This document shows, piece after piece, positions 35,789 through 44,250 of a DNA stretch of 64,000 nt. The stretch is from NCBI GenBank assembly GCA_904393835.1, contig CAJFNC010000002.1:62001-126000 (forward strand), given 5' to 3'. Below the pieces are notes generated by a model that was given only the letters and a program-made list of their open reading frames with translations, ran no database searches and had not been told where the DNA came from. Origin of the DNA: an uncultured Ruminococcus sp. GTDB taxonomy: Bacteria > Bacillota > Clostridia > Oscillospirales > Acutalibacteraceae. Made by a program: the position numbers and the translations under genes. Position 1 is the first letter of the stretch; each line of letters starts with the position of its first letter.

Positions 35789-36496
35789 TTATTTAATTTC
35801 GTTTATAATTTTTTGAGCAGCGGTAACGTCGGTAATGTCGATTGTTTTGCTGTCGTCAATATCGCCGTATTCGATATATTCGTCAGTCACGGGTTCAACA
35901 TTTGCAACTATCTTTTGCATAAGAGTTACATCCTGAACGTTTAAAACGCCGTCGTTGTTTACATCACCGAGCGGTCTGGAGTTATTCTCAAAATAACTGT
36001 ATGTAAAATAGAAATCGTCAACGCACGATACGAGCTGCCACAAATCGAGGTAATTAATCAAGCCTGCGTCAAAAGCGTCCTTAAAGCTGTAAAATTCACC
36101 GTTTATATAAAGCTTTATAACGTCTTTTTCCGAAGATACAGAGTACATAAAGTTTATGTTGTGGTATTTTGCAACGTTAATAATGTCGGCTTCTTCGTCT
36201 GTGGTATATTCACGGGTTTTGTCGTAGCTGTTAATCAGCATTTTTCCGCCGTCAAGCGAGCCGTAATATGTAACGACAATATCATCGGCGTTACTGCCGT
36301 TGAAGTCGCTTTGCAAAAGCTTTTGAACAATTTCGTCTTTGACGCTGTCGTCAAGCGGCTGAACCTGCATCGGAACTTTTTCTTTAAAATTTACAAGCTG
36401 ATCAATATTCGTAAATGTGTAGGCAGAAGCTGTGGTTGAAACGCACATTGTAAGGCTGAGCGCCGCTGCCAACAATGTAATTAATACTTTTTTCAT
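35789..36496 (-). CDS. Secreted protein with C-terminal type I dockerin
   Basis: A 235-residue secreted protein. A signal peptide (KKVLITLLAAALSLTMCVSTTASA) precedes a domain of about 140 residues that I do not recognise. A dockerin with two Ca-binding repeats follows: DVNNDGVLNVQDVTLMQKIV and DIDDSKTIDITDVTAAQKII. Dockerins dock onto cohesins of a scaffoldin on the cell surface. No catalytic domain is recognisable in the middle part, so it may have a structural, binding or unknown role. AGGAGG precedes the ATG. Confidence 0.88.
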   Translation of the reverse strand: MKKVLITLLAAALSLTMCVSTTASAYTFTNIDQLVNFKEKVPMQVQPLDDSVKDEIVQKLLQSDFNGSNADDIVVTYYGSLDGGKMLINSYDKTREYTTDEEADIINVAKYHNINFMYSVSSEKDVIKLYINGEFYSFKDAFDAGLINYLDLWQLVSCVDDFYFTYSYFENNSRPLGDVNNDGVLNVQDVTLMQKIVANVEPVTDEYIEYGDIDDSKTIDITDVTAAQKIINEIK

Positions 36497-36963
36497 ATTC
36501 TTTCCTCCTAGTTTAATGAATTTTTTAAATATTTAGACTATTTAAATACAAAACAAAATTAAAAAATTTAGATCCCTCCTTATAATATATCACAAATTGT
36601 GAAAAATATCAACTATATTTATGTAAAAATTCCATATTTAAATTTAGAAAAAATATACAAAGGACAAATAGATAAAACTATATGAAACTATATACAAGTT
36701 GACATTTAATTTTATTTACTTATTCTTATTTTTCTTTTACGTTATGGTTAATTTATATGTTTATGTCAAATTCTTTGTTTGTATATTTTACATCCGATGC
36801 TCAAAGATTAAAGCATATACAACATAAGCATTATGTATATAAAGATACAAAATAGAAAAAGACTGTTAACGATAAAAAAACGGAGACACCTCAGAATAGG
36901 GTGTCTCCGTTTAATTATTTTATCAGGATTATAGGGCAGATTTATTATCAAATATTTTGACAT
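36497..36963. other. AT-rich gap between dockerin 1 and LysR
   Basis: About 470 bases of very AT-rich DNA. Apart from the LysR terminator at 36875-36916 I see no ORF, repeat copy or clear promoter pair in it. Confidence 0.5.
36875..36916 (-). terminator. Terminator after the LysR gene
   Basis: AAACGGAGACACC pairs with GGTGTCTCCGTTT (13 bp), with A and T tracts on both sides, just beyond the LysR stop. Confidence 0.9.
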
Positions 36964-37857
36964 TTAGTTTTCAGTTACAAGCAGACTGTACAGTCGCTCC
37001 AAAAATGTTTCCGCCGCTTTGGAGAACACCTGATATTTTTTCCAGACAATGCAGGCAGACGCTTCCAACTTCGGGGAAAACGGTCGAAAACACAAATTGC
37101 TTCCTTGGGTATTTATCAGTTTATCAAAACACAGAGCATATCCCAGCCCCTCATCAACCAGCAGAGAAGCATTAAAAAGCAGGTTATAGGTGGCTACCAC
37201 ATTCAGGCGTGATATTTCCCGTTTCATCCACTGCGACATATATTGGTTATCTCCCCGCTGGTGCGAAATAATCAGCGGTTTGTCCCATAAATCTTCCGGA
37301 CAGATAAATTCCTTTTCTGCCAGCGGAGAATCTTTTCGCATCAAAACGCCCCAGGTGTCTTTGACAGGAATAGGCATAAATTCATATTTCTGCGAATCAA
37401 CACTGCCAAACAGAAGCCCGAAATCAATCAGTCCCTTATCCAGATATTCAAGCACATATTGCGCATTTCCGCTGGAAATGTGATAGTGAATATTTGGATA
37501 ATTTTTTTGAATTTCTTTAGCGGCTTTTGCGAAAAATCTTACGATATTTGTTTCTCCGGCACCTATATAAACATCGCCGACAATTGTTTCGTCGGAACGT
37601 GTAATCTCTTCTTCCGTTCGTTTTACAAGAGATAAAATTTCTTCCGCCCTTTTGCGCAAAATCATTCCCTCGTCGGTCAAAGTAACCTTTCGCGAGCCTT
37701 TTGTGCCTCGAATCAACAACTGTTTGCCGAGCTCTTCTTCCATTGCCTTTAACTGGGTGGATAGGGCAGGCTGGGAAAGATGAAGTGACTTTGCGGCTGC
37801 CGAGATACTTTGTTCTCTTGCTACCGCCAAAAAATAATGCAGCACACGCAATTCCAT
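36964..37857 (-). CDS. LysR-family transcriptional regulator
   Basis: A full-length 297-residue LysR regulator. The N-terminal winged helix (MELRVLHYFLAVAREQSISAAAKSLHLSQPALSTQLKAMEEELG) is complete, and the two-lobed effector domain follows (YIGAGETNIV onward). It is read divergently from the 38-41 kb genes (78-residue protein, DUF3737 protein, lipoprotein, Fe-alcohol dehydrogenase), so these are its most likely targets. The effector is unknown. Confidence 0.93.
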   Translation of the reverse strand: MELRVLHYFLAVAREQSISAAAKSLHLSQPALSTQLKAMEEELGKQLLIRGTKGSRKVTLTDEGMILRKRAEEILSLVKRTEEEITRSDETIVGDVYIGAGETNIVRFFAKAAKEIQKNYPNIHYHISSGNAQYVLEYLDKGLIDFGLLFGSVDSQKYEFMPIPVKDTWGVLMRKDSPLAEKEFICPEDLWDKPLIISHQRGDNQYMSQWMKREISRLNVVATYNLLFNASLLVDEGLGYALCFDKLINTQGSNLCFRPFSPKLEASACIVWKKYQVFSKAAETFLERLYSLLVTEN

Positions 37858-38193
37858 TTACGTCGCCTCCTTTGCTGTCAGTATAACATACAATTCCATA
37901 AAAATCAATTATGCAACAGCATTATTAATAAGTATTCTCTATATAATAAAATATCAATTCAAAGCAGACAGCGCTGTAAATTCAGTTGGACATTATCCTT
38001 TTTACTTTGTTTGTATTGCATTAATAAAGATCAGACACCGCTGTAAGGAGTAGTTTTAGAATAACATTCCATAGATTTTAGTTATGTAAATCTATAATAT
38101 ATAAGTATTTGCTATTTGCCGATTAAGTAGTAAACTATAATTGTAAGCAAAGCAAACATCATTTAAGAATTATATAAGGGCGGCGAAAAAAGA
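37858..38193. other. Divergent control gap, LysR / 78-residue gene
   Basis: About 335 bases, AT-rich, containing repeat remnant D near its middle. I could not assign a convincing promoter or LysR box (T-N11-A). Confidence 0.4.
37956..37998 (+). repeat. Three-hairpin dispersed repeat, copy D (remnant)
   Basis: ATTCAAAGC-AGACAGCGC-TGTAAATTCAG-TTGGACATTATCC keeps the head, part of hairpin 1, the left edge of hairpin 2 and the right edge of hairpin 3, in the right order, with the interior lost. It lies in the LysR/38.2-kb divergent gap. Because it is short, homology is less certain than for copies A to C. Confidence 0.5.
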
Positions 38194-38430
38194 ATGAAAA
38201 AAGACTTGCCTGTTCAAGCAGTAATTCAAAATTTGAAAGATGCCGGATGTGATACTAAGACAGTAGAACAGTTTATGAAATTGAGAGAAGAAGGCAATAT
38301 AAAAGAACAGCTGGATTTGCTTTCCCGTCAAAGATGTAAGCTTTTAGACAGAGTGCACAGAGAAGAAAAGCGTATTGACTGTCTTGACTATCTGGTCTAT
38401 CAAATTCAGAAAAAGAAACCCGCAATTTAA
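38194..38430 (+). CDS. Small charged helical protein, unknown function
   Basis: A 78-residue, cysteine-containing, highly charged protein predicted to be almost entirely helical (MKLREEGNIKEQLDLLSRQR, VHREEKRIDCLDYLVYQ). It resembles the C-terminal coiled region of MerR-type regulators but has no DNA-binding domain. It is the first gene of the plus-strand cluster, about 28 bases before the DUF3737 gene. The ribosome site is weak (AAGGGCGG). Role unknown. Confidence 0.65.
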   Translation: MKKDLPVQAVIQNLKDAGCDTKTVEQFMKLREEGNIKEQLDLLSRQRCKLLDRVHREEKRIDCLDYLVYQIQKKKPAI

Positions 38431-38458
38431 ATAATTTTTAAGAAACGGAGGCTTAAGT

Positions 38459-39334
38459 ATGAAAACTATTCAAAATAAAACCTTTGATGAAGAACGTGCC
38501 CTTTACGGCAGCAAAGATATATTGGTAAGTGACTGCGCCTTTGACGGTCCCGCCGACGGCGAAAGCGCATTTAAAGAATGTGAAAACGTGCAGATCGAGC
38601 ACAGTTTTTTCAATCTGCGCTACCCGTTCTGGCATAACCATGGGTTAAAAATTCATAACTCGGAAATGACTGAACTTTGCAGGGCTGCACTGTGGTATTC
38701 AGATAACATTGAAATTACCGACACCAAGCTTCACGGTATTAAAGCTCTGCGTGAATGCAGCAAAGTAAATATGCGCGGCTGTGATATTGTTTCTCCGGAA
38801 TTTGGTTGGTCGGTTAATGATATAAATATGGAGGATTGCGACGCAGAGAGCGAATATTTTATGATGCGTTCTGACAATCTGCATTTCAGCAATGTACGTA
38901 TGAAAGGTAAATATTCATTCCAGTATATAGAGGATTCAGCCTTTGAAAACTGCGTGTTCGACACCAAGGACGCTTTTTGGCACGCCAAAAACACGGTAAT
39001 TCGTAACAGCGTGGTAAAAGGCGAGTATTTAGCATGGTATTGCGAAAACGTTACCTTTGAAAATTGTAAAATTATCGGTACCCAGCCGCTTTGCTACTGC
39101 AAGGGACTTAAAATTATTAACTGTGAGATGATTGACTGCGACCTTGCGTTTGAACGCTCCGAAGTGCAGGCAACCGTCACAACCCCGGTACTCAGTATAA
39201 AGAATCCCCTCTCGGGACGTATTGTTGTTCCGTCCGTGGGAGAGATTATACGCGATATTACCAATACCGATGGTGAAATTGTTGAGACGGAAAAATCGAA
39301 AAAACACAATTCCCAAACCTGTGTCTGCGCATAA
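38459..39334 (+). CDS. DUF3737-family protein (parallel beta-helix-like)
   Basis: A 291-residue protein of the DUF3737 family. It shows repeated 20-24-residue units with the pattern I/V-x-N/D-C/S-x-hydrophobic-x-G (for example VQIEHSFFNLRYPFWHN, LKIHNSEMTELCRAALWY, VNMRGCDIVSPEFGWS), consistent with a right-handed parallel beta-helix. Members commonly sit next to redox enzymes in lactobacilli and clostridia and have no proven activity. GGAGG precedes the ATG. It is in the LysR-adjacent redox cluster. Confidence 0.85.
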   Translation: MKTIQNKTFDEERALYGSKDILVSDCAFDGPADGESAFKECENVQIEHSFFNLRYPFWHNHGLKIHNSEMTELCRAALWYSDNIEITDTKLHGIKALRECSKVNMRGCDIVSPEFGWSVNDINMEDCDAESEYFMMRSDNLHFSNVRMKGKYSFQYIEDSAFENCVFDTKDAFWHAKNTVIRNSVVKGEYLAWYCENVTFENCKIIGTQPLCYCKGLKIINCEMIDCDLAFERSEVQATVTTPVLSIKNPLSGRIVVPSVGEIIRDITNTDGEIVETEKSKKHNSQTCVCA

Positions 39335-39477
39335 GCCGCTCATTTTAAATGTACATTAACTATATGGATATATGACAGAAGTTTCGGAGTTATTTTGTGC
39401 CTGTTCGAGGCGATTGTTTTTGTCCGACTTGCATTGTAAATTATGACTGAAACAAAAAATTAAAGGCGGTAGGAACA

Positions 39478-40041
39478 ATGAAAACAAAATTATCGTTGAT
39501 ATTAAGCTGTATTTTGTGTATAATGATGTTAACGAGTTGCGGAAGCGAACAGCAAAATACTGAACAGACAGTAAATACTTACGCAAGCTCTAAGAGCGTG
39601 AGCTTGCAGACGCAGACTGCAGAAACCTTCCCCAATCAAACATCTGCCGCGCAGAATACGGAAAATACTGCAGACGGAAAGGAGAACGCAGCGATGAAAA
39701 TGAATGTACAGATTGGAAACAGCACCTTTACGGCAAGTCCGGAAAATAACGCTGCGGCGGACGCTCTTGTAAAGATGATGGAGAGCGCACCGTTGACAAT
39801 TAAAATGAATGATTACGGCGGCTTTGAAAAGGTAGGTTCCCTCGGAACAAGCCTTCCTGTATCCGACTGCCACACTACAACTCAGGCGGGCGACATTGTG
39901 CTGTATCAGGGAAATCAAATTGTTATTTTCTACGGCTCAAATTCTTGGAGCTATACCCGCCTCGGAAAAATTGATGACCTCAACGGCTGGGAAAAAGCGC
40001 TGGGCAGCGGTGATGTAACGGTGACATTTTCTTTGCAATAA
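39478..40041 (+). CDS. Lipoprotein with cyclophilin-like domain
   Basis: A 187-residue protein with a lipoprotein signal peptide (LSCILCIMMLTSCGS, lipobox LTSC with the lipidated Cys near residue 22). A Ser/Thr/Gln-rich linker (about 25-70) precedes a cyclophilin-like beta-barrel domain (MNVQIGNSTFTASPENNAAADALVKMM ... GDIVLYQGNQIVIFYGSNSWSYTRLGKI). This barrel family is often found beside flavodoxins and alcohol dehydrogenases. Prolyl isomerase activity is not established for it. Confidence 0.85.
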   Translation: MKTKLSLILSCILCIMMLTSCGSEQQNTEQTVNTYASSKSVSLQTQTAETFPNQTSAAQNTENTADGKENAAMKMNVQIGNSTFTASPENNAAADALVKMMESAPLTIKMNDYGGFEKVGSLGTSLPVSDCHTTTQAGDIVLYQGNQIVIFYGSNSWSYTRLGKIDDLNGWEKALGSGDVTVTFSLQ

Positions 40042-40129
40042 TAGTCATATAAAAATATTGCGTGCGCCGTTTGAGAATAATACGGCGTGCGTAAAAATAT
40101 ATAAATAAATTAAAAAGGAGTAATATGTT

Positions 40130-41302
40130 ATGCTTGGAAATTTTTCATATTGTAACCCGACAAAGCTTTATTTCGGGGATGAGTCGTTGAACTACTTAAA
40201 CACGGAACTCCCCAAATACGGAAAGAATGTAGTGCTGATCTACGGCGGCGGTTCTATCAAAAAGAACGGCATTTATCAGGACGTTGTTGAAATTTTGAAA
40301 AACAACGGCAAAAATGTTGCTGAAATTTCAGGCGTTATGCCTAACCCTACTGTTCCGAAACTGTACGAAGGAATTGAAATTGCCCGCAAACACAACGCTG
40401 ATTTTCTGCTTGCAGTAGGAGGCGGTTCGGTTTGTGACTACGCCAAGGCTGTTTCCGTATCTGTTAACTGTAAGGATGATCCATGGGATAAATATTTTGT
40501 TCGCTTTGAAGAACCCGATTGCGAAACACTGCCTGTGGGCTGTGTGCTCACTATGGTAGGCACAGGTTCTGAGATGAACGCAGGCTCTGTTATCACCAAC
40601 CCCGAAACAAAGCAAAAAATCGGTCATGTATTTGCTGATGAAAAAATTATGCCTAAGTTCTCAATTTTGAATCCAAAATACACCCTGACGCTGCCTCACT
40701 ATCAGATGGTTTCAGGTATCTATGATATTTTCAACCATATCTGTGAGCAGTATTTCTCCGGTGAAGACGACAATACAAGCGATTATATCAGCGAGGGACT
40801 TATGCGTTCTTTGCTCCGCTCCAGCCGAATTGCCAACAAAAATATGCAGGATTATGAGGCGCGCAGCAATATTATGTGGACAGCCACATGGGCACTCAAT
40901 ACCCTTGTTGCAAAGGGCAAGTCAACCGACTGGATGGTACATATGCTCGGCCAGGCTGTGGGCGCATATACGAATGCAACTCACGGTATGACGCTTGCGG
41001 CTGTTTCTCTGCCATACTATCGCCATATTATGCCGTACGGTCTGCAAAAATTCAAGAGATTTGCCGTTAATGTGTGGGGTGTAAATCCCGACGGAAAAAC
41101 CGACGAGCAAGTGGCTCTGGAGGGTCTTAAAGCTATGGAAGACTGGATGAATGAGCTCGGCTTGGTAATGAACATCTCAGACCTTGGCGCAACAGAGGAT
41201 ATGATTGAGGGCATTGCCGATTCAACTCTCATTATGGACAGCGGATATAAAGTTTTATCACGCGATGAGGTTGTAGAGGTTTTGAAAGCAAGTTTGAAAT
41301 AA
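40130..41302 (+). CDS. Iron-containing alcohol dehydrogenase (butanol dehydrogenase type)
   Basis: A 390-residue group III alcohol dehydrogenase, using Fe2+ and NAD(P)H to interconvert aldehydes and alcohols. The nucleotide site GGGSVCDYAKAVS is typical of YqhD/BdhA relatives. The metal ligands are provided by DIFNHICEQYF and the HMLGQAVGAYTNATHGMTLAA block. It lies in a cluster with two aldo/keto reductases, all able to reduce carbonyl compounds. GGAG is upstream of the ATG. Confidence 0.93.
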   Translation: MLGNFSYCNPTKLYFGDESLNYLNTELPKYGKNVVLIYGGGSIKKNGIYQDVVEILKNNGKNVAEISGVMPNPTVPKLYEGIEIARKHNADFLLAVGGGSVCDYAKAVSVSVNCKDDPWDKYFVRFEEPDCETLPVGCVLTMVGTGSEMNAGSVITNPETKQKIGHVFADEKIMPKFSILNPKYTLTLPHYQMVSGIYDIFNHICEQYFSGEDDNTSDYISEGLMRSLLRSSRIANKNMQDYEARSNIMWTATWALNTLVAKGKSTDWMVHMLGQAVGAYTNATHGMTLAAVSLPYYRHIMPYGLQKFKRFAVNVWGVNPDGKTDEQVALEGLKAMEDWMNELGLVMNISDLGATEDMIEGIADSTLIMDSGYKVLSRDEVVEVLKASLK

Positions 41303-41327
41303 ATCACCTATAGTTTCTGAAATATTT

Positions 41328-41361
41328 CAGCGGGAGTCATATGACTCCCGCTGATTTTTTC
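41328..41361 (+). terminator. Terminator after alcohol dehydrogenase
   Basis: CAGCGGGAGTCAT pairs perfectly with ATGACTCCCGCTG (13 bp, palindromic), followed by ATTTTTTC. Confidence 0.85.
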
Positions 41362-41891
41362 AAAGCTTTGAGTTGATTTTGTTTTTTATTTACATTTTCC
41401 TTAATTATCTCAATAAAATCCCTGACCTCATTTGCAGGTTTTTTGGAGTACAGGATTCCGTAAGGAATTTTATAATCGAATTTAACGGGAATAGTAATTA
41501 ACGACGGGTGAATATCAGCCCATGCGTCCAGCGTCAGCAAAAGAGTTCCCGTTTGTTCGCAGGTATTGAATGTGTCCATATCGTAATAGTAACTTGCTTC
41601 TTCAACTATAATTTGAGGATGCGCCATTTTAAGCATATCGTGAAAATGGTCGAGCAGCTCGGTGTCTCCGCTTTTTACCATCATAAGATGTTCACCGTGC
41701 AGATCTTGTAAAGTCAATTGTCAGTTCGATTCCATGATTGTTACGTTTCAGCAGTCTTACGCCCAAGCGGCTTTCAAGTGTATTCATATGTTTCATAACC
41801 GAAGCAGGTGTGACAAAAAGCAGTTTTGCGGCTTTGGAAAAGCTGCCGCAATCTACAACCTGTAAAAAATCCGTAACTGTTGATTTAGCAA
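41337..41891 (-). pseudogene. Decayed LysR-family regulator
   Basis: On the minus strand, a GGAGG ribosome site and TTG (41891) begin MLNQQLRIF. A T6 run then shifts frame, and the next frame reads FLQVVDCGSFSKAAKLLF and SVMKHMNTLESRLGVRLL, a clear LysR helix-turn-helix. One more T in the run would restore the frame. After about 60 residues the sequence jumps, with a second frame change, to the C-terminal part of a LysR effector domain (ORF 41337-41717). About 100 residues of the middle are missing and total length is 555 bp versus about 900. Two separate lesions make a pseudogene likely. Confidence 0.8.
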
Positions 41892-42059
41892 AACTATTCC
41901 TCCGTTAGCTTTTACTTTTAGTAAATACATTGTAGCATTTTTGGTTATTCCGTGTCAAGGTAAATGCTGATATAATAAAGATAACAGATACGGAGCCTTA
42001 AAGGTTCTGTTAATGACAGTCATTGTTTTACAAATGAAAAATTAAAGGAGGCAACAGCT

Positions 42060-42911
42060 ATGCAAAAAATTCAATTGAATAACGGGGTGCAAATACCTGC
42101 CGAGGGTATCGGCGTATATCAGATTGAAGATAGTGAAACTTGTGAACAGGTCGTTTTGGATGCTTTGAAAACCGGGTATCGTATGATTGATACCGCCGCA
42201 GCCTATAACAATGAAGAGGCAGTAGGTAAAGCAATTCGCAAAAGCGGAGTTCCTCGTGAGAAAATCTTTGTAACAACTAAAGTTTGGGTGCAGGACTTTG
42301 GATATGAAAATACTAAAAAGGCAGTTTTGTCCTCGCTTAAAAAGTTAGATCTGGACTATTTGGATATGGTGCTGCTTCACCAGCAAATGTCCGACTACTA
42401 CGGTTCCTGGCGTGCGTTGCAGGAGTTGTGCAGGGAGGGAAAAGTCAGGACTATCGGCGTTTCCAATTTCTACCCCGACAGACTTGTTGATTTGTTCGTA
42501 AATGCAGAAATTCCGCCCGCTGTAAATCAGATTGAGTGTCATCCTTTTTATCAAAGGGACTATGATTTAAAAGTTATGAAGGATTTGGGTGTAGCTCCCA
42601 TGGCTTGGGCACCTTTGGCAGAGGGCGGTCATAATATCTGGCAAGACCCGACATTGCGCGCAATAGGGAAGAAGTACGGCAAAACAAACGCACAGGCAGC
42701 GCTGAGGTTCAACGTACAGAGAGGTGTTATCATCATTCCTAAAACCGTTCATAAAGACCGAATGGAGGAAAATTTCAATATTTGGGATTTTTCACTCAGT
42801 GATGATGATATGGCGGCTATTCAAAAGCTGGATACCGGACGCACGGAAATTATCGACCACTTAAATGTGGATGTTGTAAAATTTTTAAATCAACATAAAA
42901 TTCATAATTGA
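42060..42911 (+). CDS. Aldo/keto reductase 1
   Basis: A 283-residue NADPH-dependent (beta/alpha)8 reductase. The catalytic tetrad can be seen in order: Asp and Tyr in MIDTAAAYNNEEAVG, Lys in VTTKVW and His in LLHQQ. The cofactor-binding end IIIPKTVHKDRMEENFNIWDFSLS is conserved. It is followed 14 bases later by a close paralogue. GGAGG precedes the ATG. The carbonyl substrate is unknown. Confidence 0.93.
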   Translation: MQKIQLNNGVQIPAEGIGVYQIEDSETCEQVVLDALKTGYRMIDTAAAYNNEEAVGKAIRKSGVPREKIFVTTKVWVQDFGYENTKKAVLSSLKKLDLDYLDMVLLHQQMSDYYGSWRALQELCREGKVRTIGVSNFYPDRLVDLFVNAEIPPAVNQIECHPFYQRDYDLKVMKDLGVAPMAWAPLAEGGHNIWQDPTLRAIGKKYGKTNAQAALRFNVQRGVIIIPKTVHKDRMEENFNIWDFSLSDDDMAAIQKLDTGRTEIIDHLNVDVVKFLNQHKIHN

Positions 42912-42925
42912 CGGAGGTATTGACA

Positions 42926-43771
42926 ATGGAATATACAACTTTGAAAAACGGTGTAAAAATCCCGATGTTGGGTTACGGAGTGTTTCAGATTCCGGTTGAG
43001 GATACTGCCCGTTGCGTTTTGGACGCGCTTGCAGTCGGATACCGCAGCATAGATACGGCGCAGGGATATTTTAACGAGGAAGGCGTAGGCGATGCCATAA
43101 GCACCTGCGGTATTCCCAGAGATCAGCTGTTTTTGACAACAAAAATCTGGATAAGCAACGGCGGTTATGAGAAAGCAAAGGCGTCTATTGACGAATCATT
43201 GAAAAAGCTGAAAACCGATTACATTGACTTAATGCTTATCCACCAGCCGTTTAATGACTATTACGGTTCTTATCGTGCAATGGAAGAAGCGTACAAGGCA
43301 GGAAAAATTCGCGCTATCGGCGTTTCAAACTTTATGCCCGACCGTTTTATTGATATTGCAAACTTTGTGGAAATTCCTCCAATGGTTAATCAGCTGGAGG
43401 TTCATTTGTTCCAACAGCAGAAAGCAGCTCGTCCTATTTTGAAAAAGTACGGTACTCAGCTTATGGCATGGTCGCCTTTGGCACAGGGCAAGAACAACCT
43501 GTTTGCAGACCCGACGCTTAAGGAAATCGGTGAGAAGTACGGCAAAACCGCCGCACAGATAAATCTGCGTTTTCTTATTCAATCGGGTGTGGTTGTGATT
43601 CCGAAATCCACCCATAAAGAACGTATGGAGGAAAACTTTAATTTGTTTGATTTCAGTTTGACCGAAGATGAGATGAAAAGGCTTGAGGAAATGGATCTCG
43701 GACACAGCCTGTTTATCGACCATTACGCACCCGAGGTTGCCGATATGTTCGTCAGCGCGGGCAAGGTGTAA
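42926..43771 (+). CDS. Aldo/keto reductase 2 (tandem paralogue)
   Basis: A 281-residue aldo/keto reductase closely similar to its upstream neighbour, evidently a tandem duplication: SIDTAQGYFNEEGVG, TTKIWI, LIHQPF and VVIPKSTHKERMEENFNLFDFSLT match position by position. The Tyr-Lys-His catalytic set is present. The ATG at 42926 follows GGAGG; the ORF-track start six codons earlier is not supported. Cotranscribed with reductase 1. Confidence 0.93.
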   Translation: MEYTTLKNGVKIPMLGYGVFQIPVEDTARCVLDALAVGYRSIDTAQGYFNEEGVGDAISTCGIPRDQLFLTTKIWISNGGYEKAKASIDESLKKLKTDYIDLMLIHQPFNDYYGSYRAMEEAYKAGKIRAIGVSNFMPDRFIDIANFVEIPPMVNQLEVHLFQQQKAARPILKKYGTQLMAWSPLAQGKNNLFADPTLKEIGEKYGKTAAQINLRFLIQSGVVVIPKSTHKERMEENFNLFDFSLTEDEMKRLEEMDLGHSLFIDHYAPEVADMFVSAGKV

Positions 43772-43836
43772 TAGAAAATTCTGAAATGATTTATGCGGAT
43801 TAAGACATAAGTTAAAATTTTATATATGTATATTAA

Positions 43837-43881
43837 TGAACAGTTCCTTTAAAGCAGTGTTTATCGGGACTGTTCTTTTTT
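43837..43881 (+). terminator. Terminator after the aldo/keto reductase operon
   Basis: GAACAGTTCC pairs with GGGACTGTTC (one G-U), followed by TTTTTT. Confidence 0.8.
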
Positions 43882-43994
43882 CGTCCCAAACGAAAAAAAC
43901 CACCCTAAACTCTGTGTTTAAGGCGGTATTATAATTTGTAATATGTGAGCATAAAAGATATTATCGCATAGCTTTATTATAAAAAATGTGTTTG

Positions 43995-44156
43995 TTATTT
44001 TTTGTTTTTACAGCAGTTTTTTTGATTGCACGCCGAGCAGCCGTTGCACCCGCTGCAACTGCCTTTGTTTTTAACAATGTGTATAATGCTCAAAACAACA
44101 AGCAGGATTATCAAAGCGAGAATAACTATATCTATCGGTGAAAATGAAAAAGACAT
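43995..44156 (-). CDS. FeoB-associated Cys-rich membrane protein
   Basis: A 53-residue protein with one membrane helix (SPIDIVILALIILLVVLSIIHIV) and a cysteine-rich basic tail (GSCSGCNGCSACNQKNCCKNKK), the layout of the FeoB-associated Cys-rich family. Such proteins usually follow feoAB in ferrous-iron uptake operons, but none is adjacent here. AAGGAG lies seven bases before the ATG at 44156; the longer ORF-track start is not supported. Confidence 0.8.
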   Translation of the reverse strand: MSFSFSPIDIVILALIILLVVLSIIHIVKNKGSCSGCNGCSACNQKNCCKNKK

Positions 44157-44250
44157 ATAATCACTCCTTGTCAAAATTGAATCTGTATGATATATTGATG
44201 TTAGCATATGTCGGCGGCAAAGTCAACATATGAGAAAGTGACGAAAAACG

